From Yarrowia lipolytica (lineage: Eukaryota; Ascomycota; Dipodascomycetes; Dipodascales), in NCBI RefSeq assembly GCF_001761485.1, contig NC_090773.1:3348001-3412000 (forward strand): DNA of 64,000 nt, read 5' to 3'. Every line of letters starts with the position of its first letter. The stretch's first letter is position 1. The notes under the pieces were generated by a model. The model was not told the DNA's origin and searched no databases. It saw nothing but the letters and a program-made list of their open reading frames with translations. Shown here piece after piece: positions 21,902 through 33,004 of this stretch. A program made the translations under genes and the position numbers.

Positions 21902-21902
<1 letters not shown>

Positions 21903-21933
<31 letters not shown>

Positions 21934-21942
21934 TGTGCTCGT
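21903..21942. repeat. 6-bp TCGTGC tandem repeat
   Basis: Six to seven copies of TCGTGC, one changed to TTGTGC. Confidence 0.9.
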
Positions 21943-22539
21943 AAAATCGTATGTGGGCTTGTAGTGTGTACAAGTACCAGTCTGGTAGGGTCTGAGAAGA
22001 GAGAGCGCTAACGTTAGATAACCGCTATCGGAGATAGAGTTTGAGTGAACGTAGCCAACTCCCATGTAACCGCAACCAGAATTGTGGTTATAAGGAGCCC
22101 AGCAGCCAGACAAGACGTTTGTGTGCAGTAAACGCCTGGCTGCTCCACGGTCGGTCATCCGCCGGTCGCCGCGGTCCCCCTAAACCACATATCGCCAGCT
22201 CCAGATGGACAAACACACTGCATATATGACGCAGGGGCACGTGACTTGCCACGAGAGCAGGAGGAGAAGAAGGAGGGGATAGAGAGGGATAGAGAGAGGC
22301 GCTATCCAACCCGGTAGACGTGGGCTCTCAAGTGACCTGGGGGGTTGTTGCTTAGTCATCGCAAATGTAGGGACGGAGCTGTCTTCAGTTATTTGTAGTC
22401 ACCTGTTTTGAAGCCCCTTTGCTAATTATTTTTGGTGGCAAACGCGCGCCCTGCAGCTGGGGTTAGGGTTTGGTTAAATGGGCTGGCTTGTGGTGAAGTC
22501 GTTGGGAGAGTTGGAGCCAAAAAATTAAAAATGATATAA

Positions 22540-22660
22540 AAAGGTAGAGAATAATATATTATAATAATAATTAAATTAATTTAAAAGATATATAATAATA
22601 ATAATTAATTTAATTTAAAAAGATTATAATAATAATAAAAAATTGAACAAAAAATCAAAC
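22540..22660. repeat. AT-rich tract with imperfect duplication
   Basis: ATAATAATAATTAAATTAAT followed by TTAAAAGAT recurs with small changes, giving two to three imperfect copies. Confidence 0.8.
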
Positions 22661-23336
22661 AAAAAATTATCCACAGGGGGTGCTTTGGCTGGAACGAACC
22701 GTGAGGCGAAAACAGCAGCAAACAACAGCTCCGTGGCTAAACTGGGCTTGTAAACTTGATTGTTCTATTGAGAAGGGTATTAAGAAGCAGCATATGTTTA
22801 TTCAATACTCATCATACTCACAAAAGGCATTACTTTACACAGCTACCACTCACGTTAGTGTGAGGTCTTCACTATCTAATGCCCTCTACGGAATTATATT
22901 CAACATAGATTGGCTTGTAGGCTTGATCGTTCAACTGTCTCTGAGTATTTTTCCGGAAGGTTTTTGTTTTTTTTAATTTTTTTTCTAATTCATTTATCAT
23001 CCAAGTAATGACGAAACACTGCTTAGATGTCCACCAAGTATATCAACAATTGGTTCGAAGAAGAAAATGTCTCAAGAGCCATCTACAAGGTATTTGTTTG
23101 AAGCTGAGAAAAGTCCAAAATGTTTAATGAGACAATTTACGACACAGAAGCTCTTCTGAGGCATACAGAAAGGGTCATGGTGTTTGCATTGTACTGTTTA
23201 TAATGACTGTGATGAACTTGTACATACTGTCCTGTTCGTATCGACTGTAATTAACTTGAGTTCATCCATCAGGCGATGCAGATATTCTAGCGGCAGTTGG
23301 AACTGATCCGAAGATTCACAAAGAAGTAACTGAGAT

Positions 23337-23736
23337 GGCTCATGGCGCTTGTTACCACATCTGCAAAGGCACCTTGGACATGATCTCGTGAGTCTCGGTG
23401 ACGGGCTCGGTGTCGATGTTCTCATGCTGCGGAGGGGCAAAGATGTCAATCTCCTGGTGCAGGATATAGGCTAGAATCTTCCGTTTGAAGTTCTTTATTT
23501 CCTCGTTTGTCAGCGTTTCCGACTTGGCAATCACGGGGATCAGGTTCACCTTCTTGTGCAGCTTCTTCTTGACGGTGATGTCCAGGGGCTTGAGCGAGTA
23601 GCCCGTGGGCTGGATGAAGAGGAGCAGGCGTGGATCCGCGTGTCGTTGATGGACGTTCAGTTCACCCGTCCAGGCAGTTTTCGAACCGCTTGTCAATGTA
23701 ATTCACAATCGTTTTCCACGAGTCGCTGTTGTTGAC
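23337..23736 (-). pseudogene. decayed septin fragment (CDC3-like)
   Basis: Septin G-domain sequence is spread over shifting frames of the minus strand. In order one reads VNNSDSWKTIVNYIDKRFE, then DTRIHAC in a second frame, then LFIQPTGYSLKPLDI and VNLIPVIAKSETLTNEEI in another frame, and finally EIMSKVPFA, the last part only after a further shift near 23370. At least three frame changes in 400 bp and the absence of the P-loop half show it is a relic. The EIMSKVPFA ending is closest to the Cdc3/AspB septin class as I remember it. Septins are GTP-binding filament proteins of the bud neck; an intact copy is expected elsewhere in the genome. Confidence 0.8.
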
Positions 23737-24029
23737 AGACACAGCCAGGACGTCATCATCAATCTTGTCTAGACGGCAAACGGGAGATTGAACCTCCCTA
23801 CACAACTCCATGTGCCACAAAACCGCCGTGTTTCGGAGTAGGACAACGTCGAAGCTGAGTGCAGCTCTACAAAAAGGCATTCTCCAAGATGTTGCCCGGA
23901 AGAAAGACGACTGGGGCGTTGGTGGGCCCTAGCGATGGCGCTTACTCAGAACCCCGATAAGTAGTCTTGAGATTTACCTACATGACAAGTTCCGAGAATA
24001 GTTGACATTTGGATAGTTCATACTAGAAA

Positions 24030-24119
24030 ACTTGACGTTTGGAGACTTGACACTTGGATACTTGACACTTGGAGACTTGACACTTGGAGACTTGATACTT
24101 GGAGACTCGACACTTGGGG
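24030..24119. repeat. 15-bp minisatellite, six units
   Basis: Six units of ACTTGACACTTGGAG follow each other without gaps, with a degenerate seventh unit just before. Because 15 bp is five codons, the minus strand reads a periodic SPSVK peptide in a 62-codon open frame (24162-23974). Whether that frame is expressed cannot be told. Confidence 0.9.
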
Positions 24120-25296
24120 GACCGACAGGGTTGCCGAAATTCCAATCCTTGAGCAATCTCAATCGAGATTCTCTAGGAAGGATGATTGTGATACTACGCC
24201 TTTACTGTCTGTCAGATATTGCGTCTACCACCAGTACCCAGCACTGAAGCAATGCAACTAATCTCAGTTGGTTCGGCAGACGTGAGATTTCTCCGCCATC
24301 ATGTCCAACATGGACTCCTCCAATGGCCTGGTGCGAGGCTTGGATTTTTATCGATACCAGAGCTGTATTCACTGAGTGCAGAAACGACAACAAAAGCCCT
24401 GCCAACCAGGAGTTGGACCTAACAATGTTGGTCTGGTTCTTCACATAAAGACATAAAGTCTCCTTCTCGAGTTCATTCGGTCTCATGGCTCAAGAGATGC
24501 ACAGAGCTGAGGAGTATCGAACATAAGTACGAGGCGACAGAGAGGAGACGGTTGGGAAATAAAAGGAAGACGTTTATGACCTTATTAACAAGGGGACTCA
24601 ACGCTCAAACAATGACGGTGTTCCTGAAGTGTCTTCTGTAGTGGTGGATCCAGAGTCGCCCCTGGGTTCAACCACACAGTGACAAAAGAGCAATCGTAAA
24701 AAAGAACAAGAATAACAAGATGAGCCACAGTATAGCAAGATTCATTCAAGTTGCCATTGTTGGTGTGTGCCACTATCGGAACGTGGTATCCATAGAAGTG
24801 AGTTGTAAGTCGTTTGATTAACCATATCTAATCGATAATACTTATGATCTTTAATAGCCATAATGTAATATCTGTGTGTTATGTTTTTTTCATGTTTTTT
24901 TTTTTTCGCATTTCATAATGTAATGCATAAAACGTAACACACAATTTATTGTAAATATTCGGTGATCAGCAATGTCCCCAGTATGTACAATACCCTATCA
25001 TCTTCGTTCCTTTTTTTTTTTTTATGTTAATGGTCCATTACATCTATATACCTATTTAATTTATTCCAATATTCCAGGTTCTTGTAAATATATATACGGT
25101 ATATGATTATTATTATTTTTTGAAAGAAAATAAAATACAGCAAATCATACAAATATCAGTCGTGAGTTCAATTCTGGTGCAAGTATGTAGTACCATAGAC
25201 AAGACAGGTTAAAATCGCCAAATAAAATATAGAAGCCAAGAAAAAACTTCTGCTTGAAATCAGACATTCACCCATCTACACAAGTACTAGGTCGCA

Positions 25297-25303
25297 TATA
25301 AAA
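25297..25303 (+). promoter_or_regulatory. TATA box of PER1
   Basis: TATAAAA lies about 140 bp upstream of the PER1 ATG, followed by an A-rich run. Confidence 0.5.
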
Positions 25304-25443
25304 AAAAAAACAACTAATACCGACTCTCCGACGAGATCAGTTTAGTCACGTGACTCCACATACCAAATGCACGCATCACTTCTACCTGCATCTCATCACG
25401 ACACATCACCATATCTTAGCACACGACACCGCAACTGCGCAAG

Positions 25444-26385
25444 ATGAGGTTCTACGTCATCCTAGTTCTTCTGACAACTCTCGTACTTGCCTCTGTTGGC
25501 GACAGATCGCCCGACTTCCGCAACTGCGTCACCAATTGCATTCGACACACGTGTCAGACACAAAAATACGTGCCGCCGCTGATGCACCGGCTTCTGCTGT
25601 GGGACTGCCCTCAGGAATGCGATTATCGGTGTCAGCAGATCATCACGTTTGCTCGGCTCAACCAGGGCCAGGAAATCGTTCAATTCCACGGGAAATGGCC
25701 GTTTTTTCGGTTTTTCGGAATCCAGGAGTTGGCGTCGGTGGTCTTTTCTTTGGCCAACTTTGTGCCTCATTACCGAGGTTGGCTGATGCTCAAGCACCTC
25801 AATCAGCGAAAACCCAACCCGCTAATCCCCTACTACATTGGATTTGCGCTGGTGGGAATGAACTCATGGATCTGGAGCGCCGTGTTCCATACCCGCGATT
25901 TCCCCGTGACCGAGAAGCTCGACTACTTCTCGGCCGGTCTGTCTGTGCTCTACGGTTTCTTTTTTGCCACTGTCAGAATCTTCCGACTCGATCGAGACTC
26001 CAGAGAAACCACCCGTCTCGTTCTCGCCTCAGTCTGTGTCACGCTCTTCCTGGCTCACGTTTCGTATCTTTCCTTCATCAAATTCGACTACGGATACAAC
26101 ATGACGGCTAACGTAGTGGTAGGAGCCCTCCAGCTCATCATGTGGAGTGTTTACTCGTTCACCCAGTTTGCAAAGACACACCAATGGTGGTCGCTCATGC
26201 CATTTGGACTCTGTGTCACCATTTCGGCTGCTATGGGCCTGGAACTGTTTGATTTCCCACCATGGAAATTTTTCATCGACGCTCATTCGCTGTGGCACGC
26301 TGCTACCGTGATTCCCTGTTTCCTGTGGTACACATGGATGAAGAAGGATCTTCAGTACGAGGAGCGAGCAGAGAAACAGGAGTGA
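25444..26385 (+). CDS. PER1: GPI-anchor lipid remodelling protein Per1 (PGAP3 family)
   Basis: The 313-residue protein is the fungal homologue of PGAP3, which in the endoplasmic reticulum removes the sn-2 acyl chain of GPI anchors so that a long-chain lipid can replace it. A signal peptide (about 1-19, MRFYVILVLLTTLVLAS) is followed by the family's luminal cysteine-rich segment (FRNCVTNCIRHTCQ, then WDCPQECDYRC). Seven hydrophobic segments follow. Conserved histidines and acidic residues of the CREST hydrolase superfamily are visible in WSAVFHTRD, in SYLSFIKFDYGYN and in FIDAHSLWHAAT near the end. The length matches fungal Per1 (about 320-360). The ATG at 25444 is directly at the signal peptide. 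It appears complete and without intron. Confidence 0.93.
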   Translation: MRFYVILVLLTTLVLASVGDRSPDFRNCVTNCIRHTCQTQKYVPPLMHRLLLWDCPQECDYRCQQIITFARLNQGQEIVQFHGKWPFFRFFGIQELASVVFSLANFVPHYRGWLMLKHLNQRKPNPLIPYYIGFALVGMNSWIWSAVFHTRDFPVTEKLDYFSAGLSVLYGFFFATVRIFRLDRDSRETTRLVLASVCVTLFLAHVSYLSFIKFDYGYNMTANVVVGALQLIMWSVYSFTQFAKTHQWWSLMPFGLCVTISAAMGLELFDFPPWKFFIDAHSLWHAATVIPCFLWYTWMKKDLQYEERAEKQE

Positions 26386-28541
26386 GGGTACAAGAGGGTT
26401 TAGCCGGTCAACCGGTGCAAGTGGTTCGATGGACAAGGACAAGGTCTAATTGATAACCCGGTGCATGAAGTCCAGCCGGTACTGCCTGGAGATGAGAGGA
26501 TGTAAATATTGGAGTCAAGTAGTAACTCTGCTACTATACAACACCTGTAACATCAGCCCATCGCCGTTTGCTGAAATAGCTAGAAGAGGAAGAAGTAGAA
26601 TCATTTGTATTTCTGCGAGCCTCCAATATGCTCCGGTTCCCTCAAATATATGTCAATTATAGATACCACTATCTGGGAGGTTCAACATGAAGCTTTTTTG
26701 CTTGCTATTATACAAGTTTAGTTGATGATTTAATGAAAACTGAGATCGAGGTAACAGTCAGTCCTAGTCATGCGATTCACGCGCAAATTGTCAGACCTTA
26801 TACCAGTTAGAGAAGACGGCATCTGAAGGACTCTCCAGTACCAAATCAAAGTCTCAGGCCATGGATTAATGGGATTCCCCAGACACTCCAACTTTGAGTA
26901 GATCACGGCTCACTTCGGGCAATCTTCTAGAAGTACTGTACATACTGTATTTTTTAAATGGTGTTTATTTTGAAAGGAAACGAAGAATCCGCAATCATCA
27001 TTGGTTTCGCTATAATCGATTTACCGCGATGGCGAGTCATCAGCCCGTTTGGACGCAGTCAAGTCTGCAATGATATCCAGTCAAGCTGAAACGATACACA
27101 ATTGGACTAAAACAAACATTTTCCCAATATATTGCTATCATTAGAACCAAAAGACTTCAAGAAAAAGGATTCTGCAATTTTTTTCAATATTGACCCATTA
27201 TTGGACAGTTTACGGAGTGTTAATTCTCGGTCAATAAAGCTAAAAACATCTCCAGGTAAATGGGAGAGACAATATTGCAACAACTACGCTAAAGTAATTA
27301 TTGTAGTATAACAAATACACAGTTAATTTCCAATATTTACGTATTACTGTAAAATGAACCCAACTTGCCTATCAAGTAAATCAGCTCTTCTCGGACATAT
27401 TCTGGACTGCTTTCTCTTCTCTCTTTTTTTTATAACATGGTACATGAATCTCTATAATCCTCAATAATGTCGCTCGAGTCCAACAATTCAACAATGTTGA
27501 GTACTACTCAAGATTAATGGCCTCACTTTTTAATGACATGACCTTTTAATGACATGACCTTTAATGACAGGACCTTTTAATGACATCACTTTTGTTGGTG
27601 ATCAAGAAGGACTGAAGAACCAAAAGTAACCATTGGATAGTTCCACTTTTCCAAATAAATCGACTAACTTCTTCACCTAGAATTATTCAACTTCAGTTCT
27701 CTGACTTTCTCAAATGCTCTTCCCGACAGACCTCCAAATGTTCCAGATCACATATAACATATAATGAGATATTAATGAAGTGAAATTCAATCGATAATTC
27801 CATTGATATCCCTAATATCCAATATCTACCATTTAAGAGTAACTGAGTGCTCATAAACACAATCTCGTTACGACCAAGAAAAACCAAAAGAAAACTGCAA
27901 AATGAAAATTGCAAAATGAAAACTGTCATTACAAGATACCTTTATATGACTTACCATTATTATACTCCCATAGTAATACCATTCTCGCTACCCATTTCCA
28001 CACAAATACACATCAATATCAATCTGGTCTGGGGTATATTCCTCGTTTACCCATTGACCACTGGAATCCTCTGTCAATCCAAATCACAGCAGTATTAAGA
28101 GAAAAAAAAAACAGAAAATTTTATACCATTCGAACCACCATTCTCCATCTTTTGCTGTGTTTCTAAATCAATATCAGTATTATTGATATCTATAACTTCG
28201 TTCGTGACTCATAAAACTTTGAACCCTCAATTCTACTTGTAGTACTTGTAGAACACTATGTACTATAGTGTACACTACAGAACATACTAAAAGTAGTACC
28301 CCATCTACTTCCTATCGACTAGTTCCTATTGCCAAGTTTCGTAAAATCATGATATTATGCATGTGCTCTGTGCACAAAGTAATAGCAGCATCGGCAGCAT
28401 CTATATCGCCGCGCCGACTGCACGTCTACCACCTGGTCCCTCACCTCGCCTTAATACGCTGCACCGCTTCCACTTCGGCAAGATATTCCATCTCTTCTTC
28501 TTCACACGGTTACAGTAGCATCCTTCGCTGAGCTTAGAAAA
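26386..28541. other. 2.1-kb AT-rich intergenic region, no gene recognised
   Basis: PER1 and the pantothenate kinase gene converge on this region. Small frames (27693-27929 minus, 27847-28166 plus, 28268-28531 plus) lack motifs. A 16-bp tandem repeat sits at 27526-27590, and GTAC-rich palindromes occur at about 26932 and 28240-28275. Confidence 0.5.
27526..27590. repeat. 16-bp tandem repeat, four units
   Basis: Four copies of CTTTTAATGACATGAC with single-base length differences. Confidence 0.85.
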
Positions 28542-29978
28542 CTACTGCATGAAACGCTCCAACTCCCCAGCCGAGTTCCGTCGTCCCCAGCCGCTGGGTT
28601 GCTTCTTAATGAACGCACCCACAGCACCCAGGTACCCCTCGTGTCGCAAAAAGTAAGCTTGTTTACTTCCCTGACTCCAAAAGTTGATGGCGTAACTCAG
28701 AGTATGCATGGTTTGCAGGTGGCCCCGGATGTACGATCCGCCAAAGTAAATGTGCTGGAGATTGTGGATCTGCGCTTGCAGAAATGCAATCTGGCCAATG
28801 TTGTTGGAAATAGCGTAGAGAAGCGACCGAGAGATATCCTCACTCTTGAACAAGTCCCGAGAGGACTTGGGCGCGTGAGAAGATGCAGAATCGGTGGACG
28901 ATGCCGAAGCTTCGCTCTTGGCGTCGACGTCACCCCCACTCTTGCCGTCGCCTCCATCACCTTCTCCACTTTCACGGTCCCTCTGAATCTCCTTGAACAC
29001 TCGTCCAAAACTACTGGCAATAGTTGTCGCCTTCAGGCCAATCTTTGTGTAGTCCTGGCCATAAATATCACCCACAAGCATGTCCACATTCGAATTGTCT
29101 CCTTCGGCAGCCTTGGCAAGCATCTCGTCGTAAGACGTAGCGTCGGTAAGAAGCGACAACAGGCCCCACAGAGTGCCTCCTCCAAGAGAGGAGCCACCGA
29201 TACGCACAAACTGTTGCGGACCAAGAACTTTGATCATGCTAACGCCGGAACCAATGTTCACCAATAGATACGGGTAGATGGACGGCTGGCGGGGCTCGGC
29301 AAACACCATTGGGTTCGTTTCCGAGTAGCAAAAGACCTCCTCCGGGATTTCCGTGATGAAGAAATCCAGCCCAGCAATCAGACACTCCATCTCGTCCTCA
29401 CGAGAGATATCGGCGCCCAGCTCGTTGCGCAACCGCTCGTAGAACTTGTATGCGCCCCCTCCGGTCGCCATGATGCGCATGTTGGACTGTTGGGGCTTTG
29501 TGGGACTCGCAGCAATGGTGGAGTCATGGGATGATGACCGGATCGACGAGCCGTCGGGGGTGAGTCGCTCGTTGGACCGGGAGCTGCGTCGATGATTGTC
29601 TTGAAGACGAGACATGAGGCCCTTGAGAAAGTCAATCATGTCATCTATCTTGTCCGTCTCAAACACTGTAAAGTTGAGACGACCACCCACGTCCTCTAGA
29701 GTGTCGCCGTTAGGCTCGTCGTGACTGAAGTAGACGATTTTGGCCAGTGAGCCGCCAATATCAATGGCAATGTGTGACACATGGGCCGTGTGGTGTGGAA
29801 GAACAATGTCTCGTGTGTCGGGGGGCGTTTCTCGGCCATTCTGATCCTTATTAACAATGAAGGCGCCCTCCACGTTGATCTGAATGTCACCGGCGTGGAG
29901 GAATTTGAGGGCAGAGGTGCGGGGAGAGTCCCTGGACCGAGCTGTGATATCCTTCAGTTCCTGTGTTGCTTGTTGCAT
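28542..29978 (-). CDS. CAB1: pantothenate kinase (eukaryotic type II)
   Basis: The 478-residue protein phosphorylates pantothenate, the first and rate-limiting step of coenzyme A synthesis, in the cytosol. Family motifs are nearly continuous: IAIDIGGSLAKIVYFS (about 70-85), ATGGGAYKFYERL, YPYLLVNIGSGVSMIKV, RIGGSSLGGGTLWGLLSLL, VDMLVGDIYGQDY, AISNNIGQIAFLQA and FWSQGSKQAYFLRHEGYLG. Compared with the roughly 367-residue S. cerevisiae Cab1 it has about 55 extra N-terminal residues and two Ser-rich low-complexity inserts (about 128-165 and about 335-380). The ATG at 29978 abuts a perfect branch point and acceptor (TACTAACGTAG ending at 29979), so a 5'-UTR intron very likely precedes it. A plausible donor is GTGAGTATT at 30716. 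No in-frame ATG was found in that upstream exon. Confidence 0.93.
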   Translation of the reverse strand: MQQATQELKDITARSRDSPRTSALKFLHAGDIQINVEGAFIVNKDQNGRETPPDTRDIVLPHHTAHVSHIAIDIGGSLAKIVYFSHDEPNGDTLEDVGGRLNFTVFETDKIDDMIDFLKGLMSRLQDNHRRSSRSNERLTPDGSSIRSSSHDSTIAASPTKPQQSNMRIMATGGGAYKFYERLRNELGADISREDEMECLIAGLDFFITEIPEEVFCYSETNPMVFAEPRQPSIYPYLLVNIGSGVSMIKVLGPQQFVRIGGSSLGGGTLWGLLSLLTDATSYDEMLAKAAEGDNSNVDMLVGDIYGQDYTKIGLKATTIASSFGRVFKEIQRDRESGEGDGGDGKSGGDVDAKSEASASSTDSASSHAPKSSRDLFKSEDISRSLLYAISNNIGQIAFLQAQIHNLQHIYFGGSYIRGHLQTMHTLSYAINFWSQGSKQAYFLRHEGYLGAVGAFIKKQPSGWGRRNSAGELERFMQ

Positions 29979-30757
29979 CTACGTTAGTATTGGAGTCGAC
30001 GCGCTCTGGGTGGCCGAGATGTTGTCTGCAGACCTAGATCCCCGTGATTCTGTAGAATAGGGTGTGGAATGGCATTCGCTGTGAGGTGACAACAGAAAGT
30101 GTCACACTGTGTACCTGACTCCCGTTGCATTAGAAGTGGAACAGTAGATCGTGCCGCTGACAGCAAAGGAAGTAATAGCTGGCAACTGTGGCTCTGGGTA
30201 AGACTGTCGGGCAGAACAGCGTAGCCAGGGGACAACAACATGTTGAAGCATGACAAGCCTGTGACAGTCGTAACCGTTCAAGGGCATAATCCTACTGTAC
30301 GAGAGCTTTAGGAGGTTGACGAAGGCCGTAGCCATGGCCCAGAGCTGACGACAGCAGGTGAAACTGGAGATACCAGTGACGTCGCGGTGAGCAGTGGTAT
30401 CGCAGATCCTCAGATGCATACAGACCAGAGCACAGCACCATTGTAAACTAAACATCACAATCACACCATACGTTCAATGTCTGGAACAGACATCAACTTC
30501 GGCCAAGCCAGTCATAGTCTGCTCCTTTCCAGCTGTGCCTGCTCTCTAGTATCCGTTGCACTCCAACTGCTTCCATACCATGCCAACTAGCTCTAGCTCA
30601 CCTCCCCCCAACTAGCTCACCCACCATCCCGATATCTTATCGCAGCGACCTTGTCTCAGGATGCCACCCATCTTCCCACCCCATCACACCGCCGTTAGCG
30701 GTTGGGTAATACTCACTGTCGTGTCTGTGTATGCTAGATGGCCCGATTCTCAGGGTC

Positions 30758-30975
30758 TGTGTCGTTCTTCTGTGTCTGTATCCGTGTCTGTGGCTGTGTC
30801 TGGGTCTGAGAGTCGTTCACTGTCTCGGTGCTGTTCCGGAGTGAGACGTTTGTGTCGGTGTAGTGTCCGTCTGTGTAACTTGCTGAGTCTGAAGCAATGG
30901 AGCAAAGTGCCACGAGGAAGAATGTGACGATGCCTGGATGTGTCGCGTCTGCGTCTGTGTCTGTGTCTGCGTCTG
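30758..30975. repeat. degenerate GTGTCTGT repeats
   Basis: Two blocks (about 30765-30815 and 30946-30975) of GTGTCTGTGTCTGCGTCTG-type sequence are separated by less regular DNA. They generate Thr-Asp-Gln-rich frames on the minus strand. Confidence 0.75.
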
Positions 30976-31614
30976 GTCGGGCGTGTTTGCACACAAATCA
31001 GTCTGTCGGTGTCACTTGCACCTCTCCACGTCCGGACTCTAATGCTATCTTTTTGATTTGCACAGACGCATTTTAGCTCGGAACCTTGGCACGAGACTAG
31101 TGGCAACCGAGGCGATGAGCCGGTGTGGGAAAGAGGGGCGCACAGTGGGCGTATCCACATAATGGATGAGTCACGTAGTCACATCATTCCGCCGTGGTCA
31201 ACTCTTAATCTGTCGCTGCCTGGACGGCGGTCACCCAGACGTTGTCTAGCCGCTGCTGCTTACTCCGTAACCCCTAACACTTCTCCACACACCCGGTTAC
31301 CTCGCACTGCAGCTGGCATGCACGGGTTTTTTTTTGTTGGGGGGCTGAACAAGCGAAACAGACGCCGAAAATTGAGCGTCTGGGGTTAAATGAGATAACG
31401 GGGCGTGTAGCCGAGGCAAGGCGGGAAAGGTGATGGAAAACCGGCACAAGGCGGGGCTAGGGGTCAGGAGAGCGTCTTGGATTTTTTATGGGGTTTTTAT
31501 GGGATTTATTAGTATTTGTAAACTACTTTTTTGTCTGGTCCGGTAAAAGCAAGGCGAAAATGACGATCTAAAAACCGCCAAACGAAAATCAAGTCAATTC
31601 TGAAAGTCTAGAAA

Positions 31615-31710
31615 AAAATGGGAAAATGGGAAAATGGGAAAATCTGAAAGCAACAAAAAATAGGAAGATAAATAAATCTGAAAGCAATAAAAAATAGGAA
31701 AAAATAGAGA
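31615..31710. repeat. A-rich GGGAAAAT and AAAAAATAGG repeats
   Basis: Three to four copies of GGGAAAAT, then two copies of a longer unit (AATCTGAAAGCAA followed by an AAAAAATAGGAA run). Confidence 0.8.
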
Positions 31711-33004
31711 GGAAAAAGAAGAAGAAAAAAAAGAAACACCGGGGAAAATCAGACACACGCAGAAACAGCCGAAAAAAACACTTGCTCACAATTGCACATT
31801 TGATACGCGCCCAAAAAACCTCCAGAACACTTCTTCATACAGTCACGTGACGTCGCTGAGGGCAATAAAAAATATCAACTCTATTTCTCCTTTCGGCCGA
31901 ACCACTCCCCGAAGGAGGCTGAGTGGAGGTAAACCCTGTTTTATGCGGTGGGGTGTGTGAGTCTTGTGACGTCATTTGTTATATAGCCGCATTCTGAGAC
32001 CATTTAGTTGAAGTTTTTGTTGAGTAGTGGAGCTGTCAGAGAAACTTTCACGTGGACTGATAAGTAATCGTGATTAGTGAAAGAATAGGTGAAGTAATAG
32101 TTGACAAAATCCCCGGGGTCGATATCTGAAGTCTTAGTGGTGGAGGGGAATGGGAAGGCATGAAAATGGAGCTCATAAGTCGCCAAACAATTTGGAAATG
32201 TCATCCCCAAGCAGACTATTCTTGAACATCTGTTATATACTCTTGTATCCATCTGTGTACACCCACGCAAGTTTCACCTCTGCTATTCACGATCATCCCA
32301 CTGGGGGGAGGTACAGAGTCTTCAGAAACTTGAATAACGCTCATTCGATTCTTTCCATATTTTCTCAGACTAGAACCAGAAGTGCTTTTCTGATTAGATA
32401 AACTCGATAGAAGTATTTGTATAGAAAAACATTTGATAAGACAAGTTGTACAGTTTATTGACTTCACATGATAGGAACATTGCATGTCTCTAGATTGTGC
32501 TAAAGAGACACCAGGGTGGTTGATGAAATTTGAATCAGGTTCTGAAAGCGTACTTGACATTCTCCAAAACTCCCCATAGAGCTGTCATATTTGTAGCAAA
32601 TTCTGAGAGCATATATCTACTCACTAATCTATATGCAGACATTCTTCTACAAGTCGCTACTAGAACGACACTAAAACACTGAAACTTGGATCTCAATTCT
32701 GGGGTCATGCTCTACACCGCTGTCATCTCCTACTTTGCACCTCTCATCTCTTTGTTTCGTTGGTTAACTTTCTATTATAAATATGTCTATAGACAATGTC
32801 TGTAGCAGACGGGACACGATATCAATGGAAAAAGACCTGTATCCGGAAGAAAAACGGTGTTGGGTATTCAGACGGTTCTAATTGATGTTCGAATATTCGG
32901 CTTCTTATGTAAAAGACGGAATATGAGACCTTGTAGCGTCATAGTAGCGGTTTCTGTGACTCCTCAAATTGTAGTTTTGGTATAGGGCTGTCTGATTGCG
33001 AAGT

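Larger units (their letters stand above)
21590..23336. other. intergenic region upstream of ATG1, repeats, no gene recognised
   Basis: It contains a TCTG/TCTGT-rich leader just upstream of ATG1 (21600-21740), a 6-bp repeat at 21903-21942, a GGGTTAGGGTTT telomere-like site at about 22462 and an AT-rich tract at 22540-22660. Open frames at 21790-22158 (minus) and 22680-22976 (plus) are not recognisable. Confidence 0.5.
23737..25443. other. intergenic region between septin relic and PER1
   Basis: Holds the 15-bp minisatellite at 24030-24119, T-rich runs near 24895 and 25011, and AT-rich DNA. Short frames (24202-24486 minus, 24585-24773 minus) have no recognisable domain. A TCACGTGA lies at about 25346, in the PER1 promoter. 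Confidence 0.5.
29979..33004. other. region upstream of pantothenate kinase and downstream of PEX11-type gene; no further gene recognised
   Basis: The first 740 bases may be a 5'-UTR intron of the pantothenate kinase gene (acceptor 29979, candidate donor 30716). Beyond lie TCTGTGTC-type repeats (30758-30975), an A-rich tract with repeated GGGAAAAT (31615-31710), TCACGTGA at about 31841 beside TGACGTC, and AT-rich sequence. The open frames 30750-31160 (minus) and 30661-30927 (plus) are repeat-driven and not convincing. Confidence 0.5.

Noticed and set aside
30750-31160. minus-strand frame rich in Thr, Asp and Gln as a possible upstream exon of pantothenate kinase
   Set aside because: It is generated by the TCTGTG repeats and is not in frame with the proposed splice; the upstream exon appears to be untranslated.
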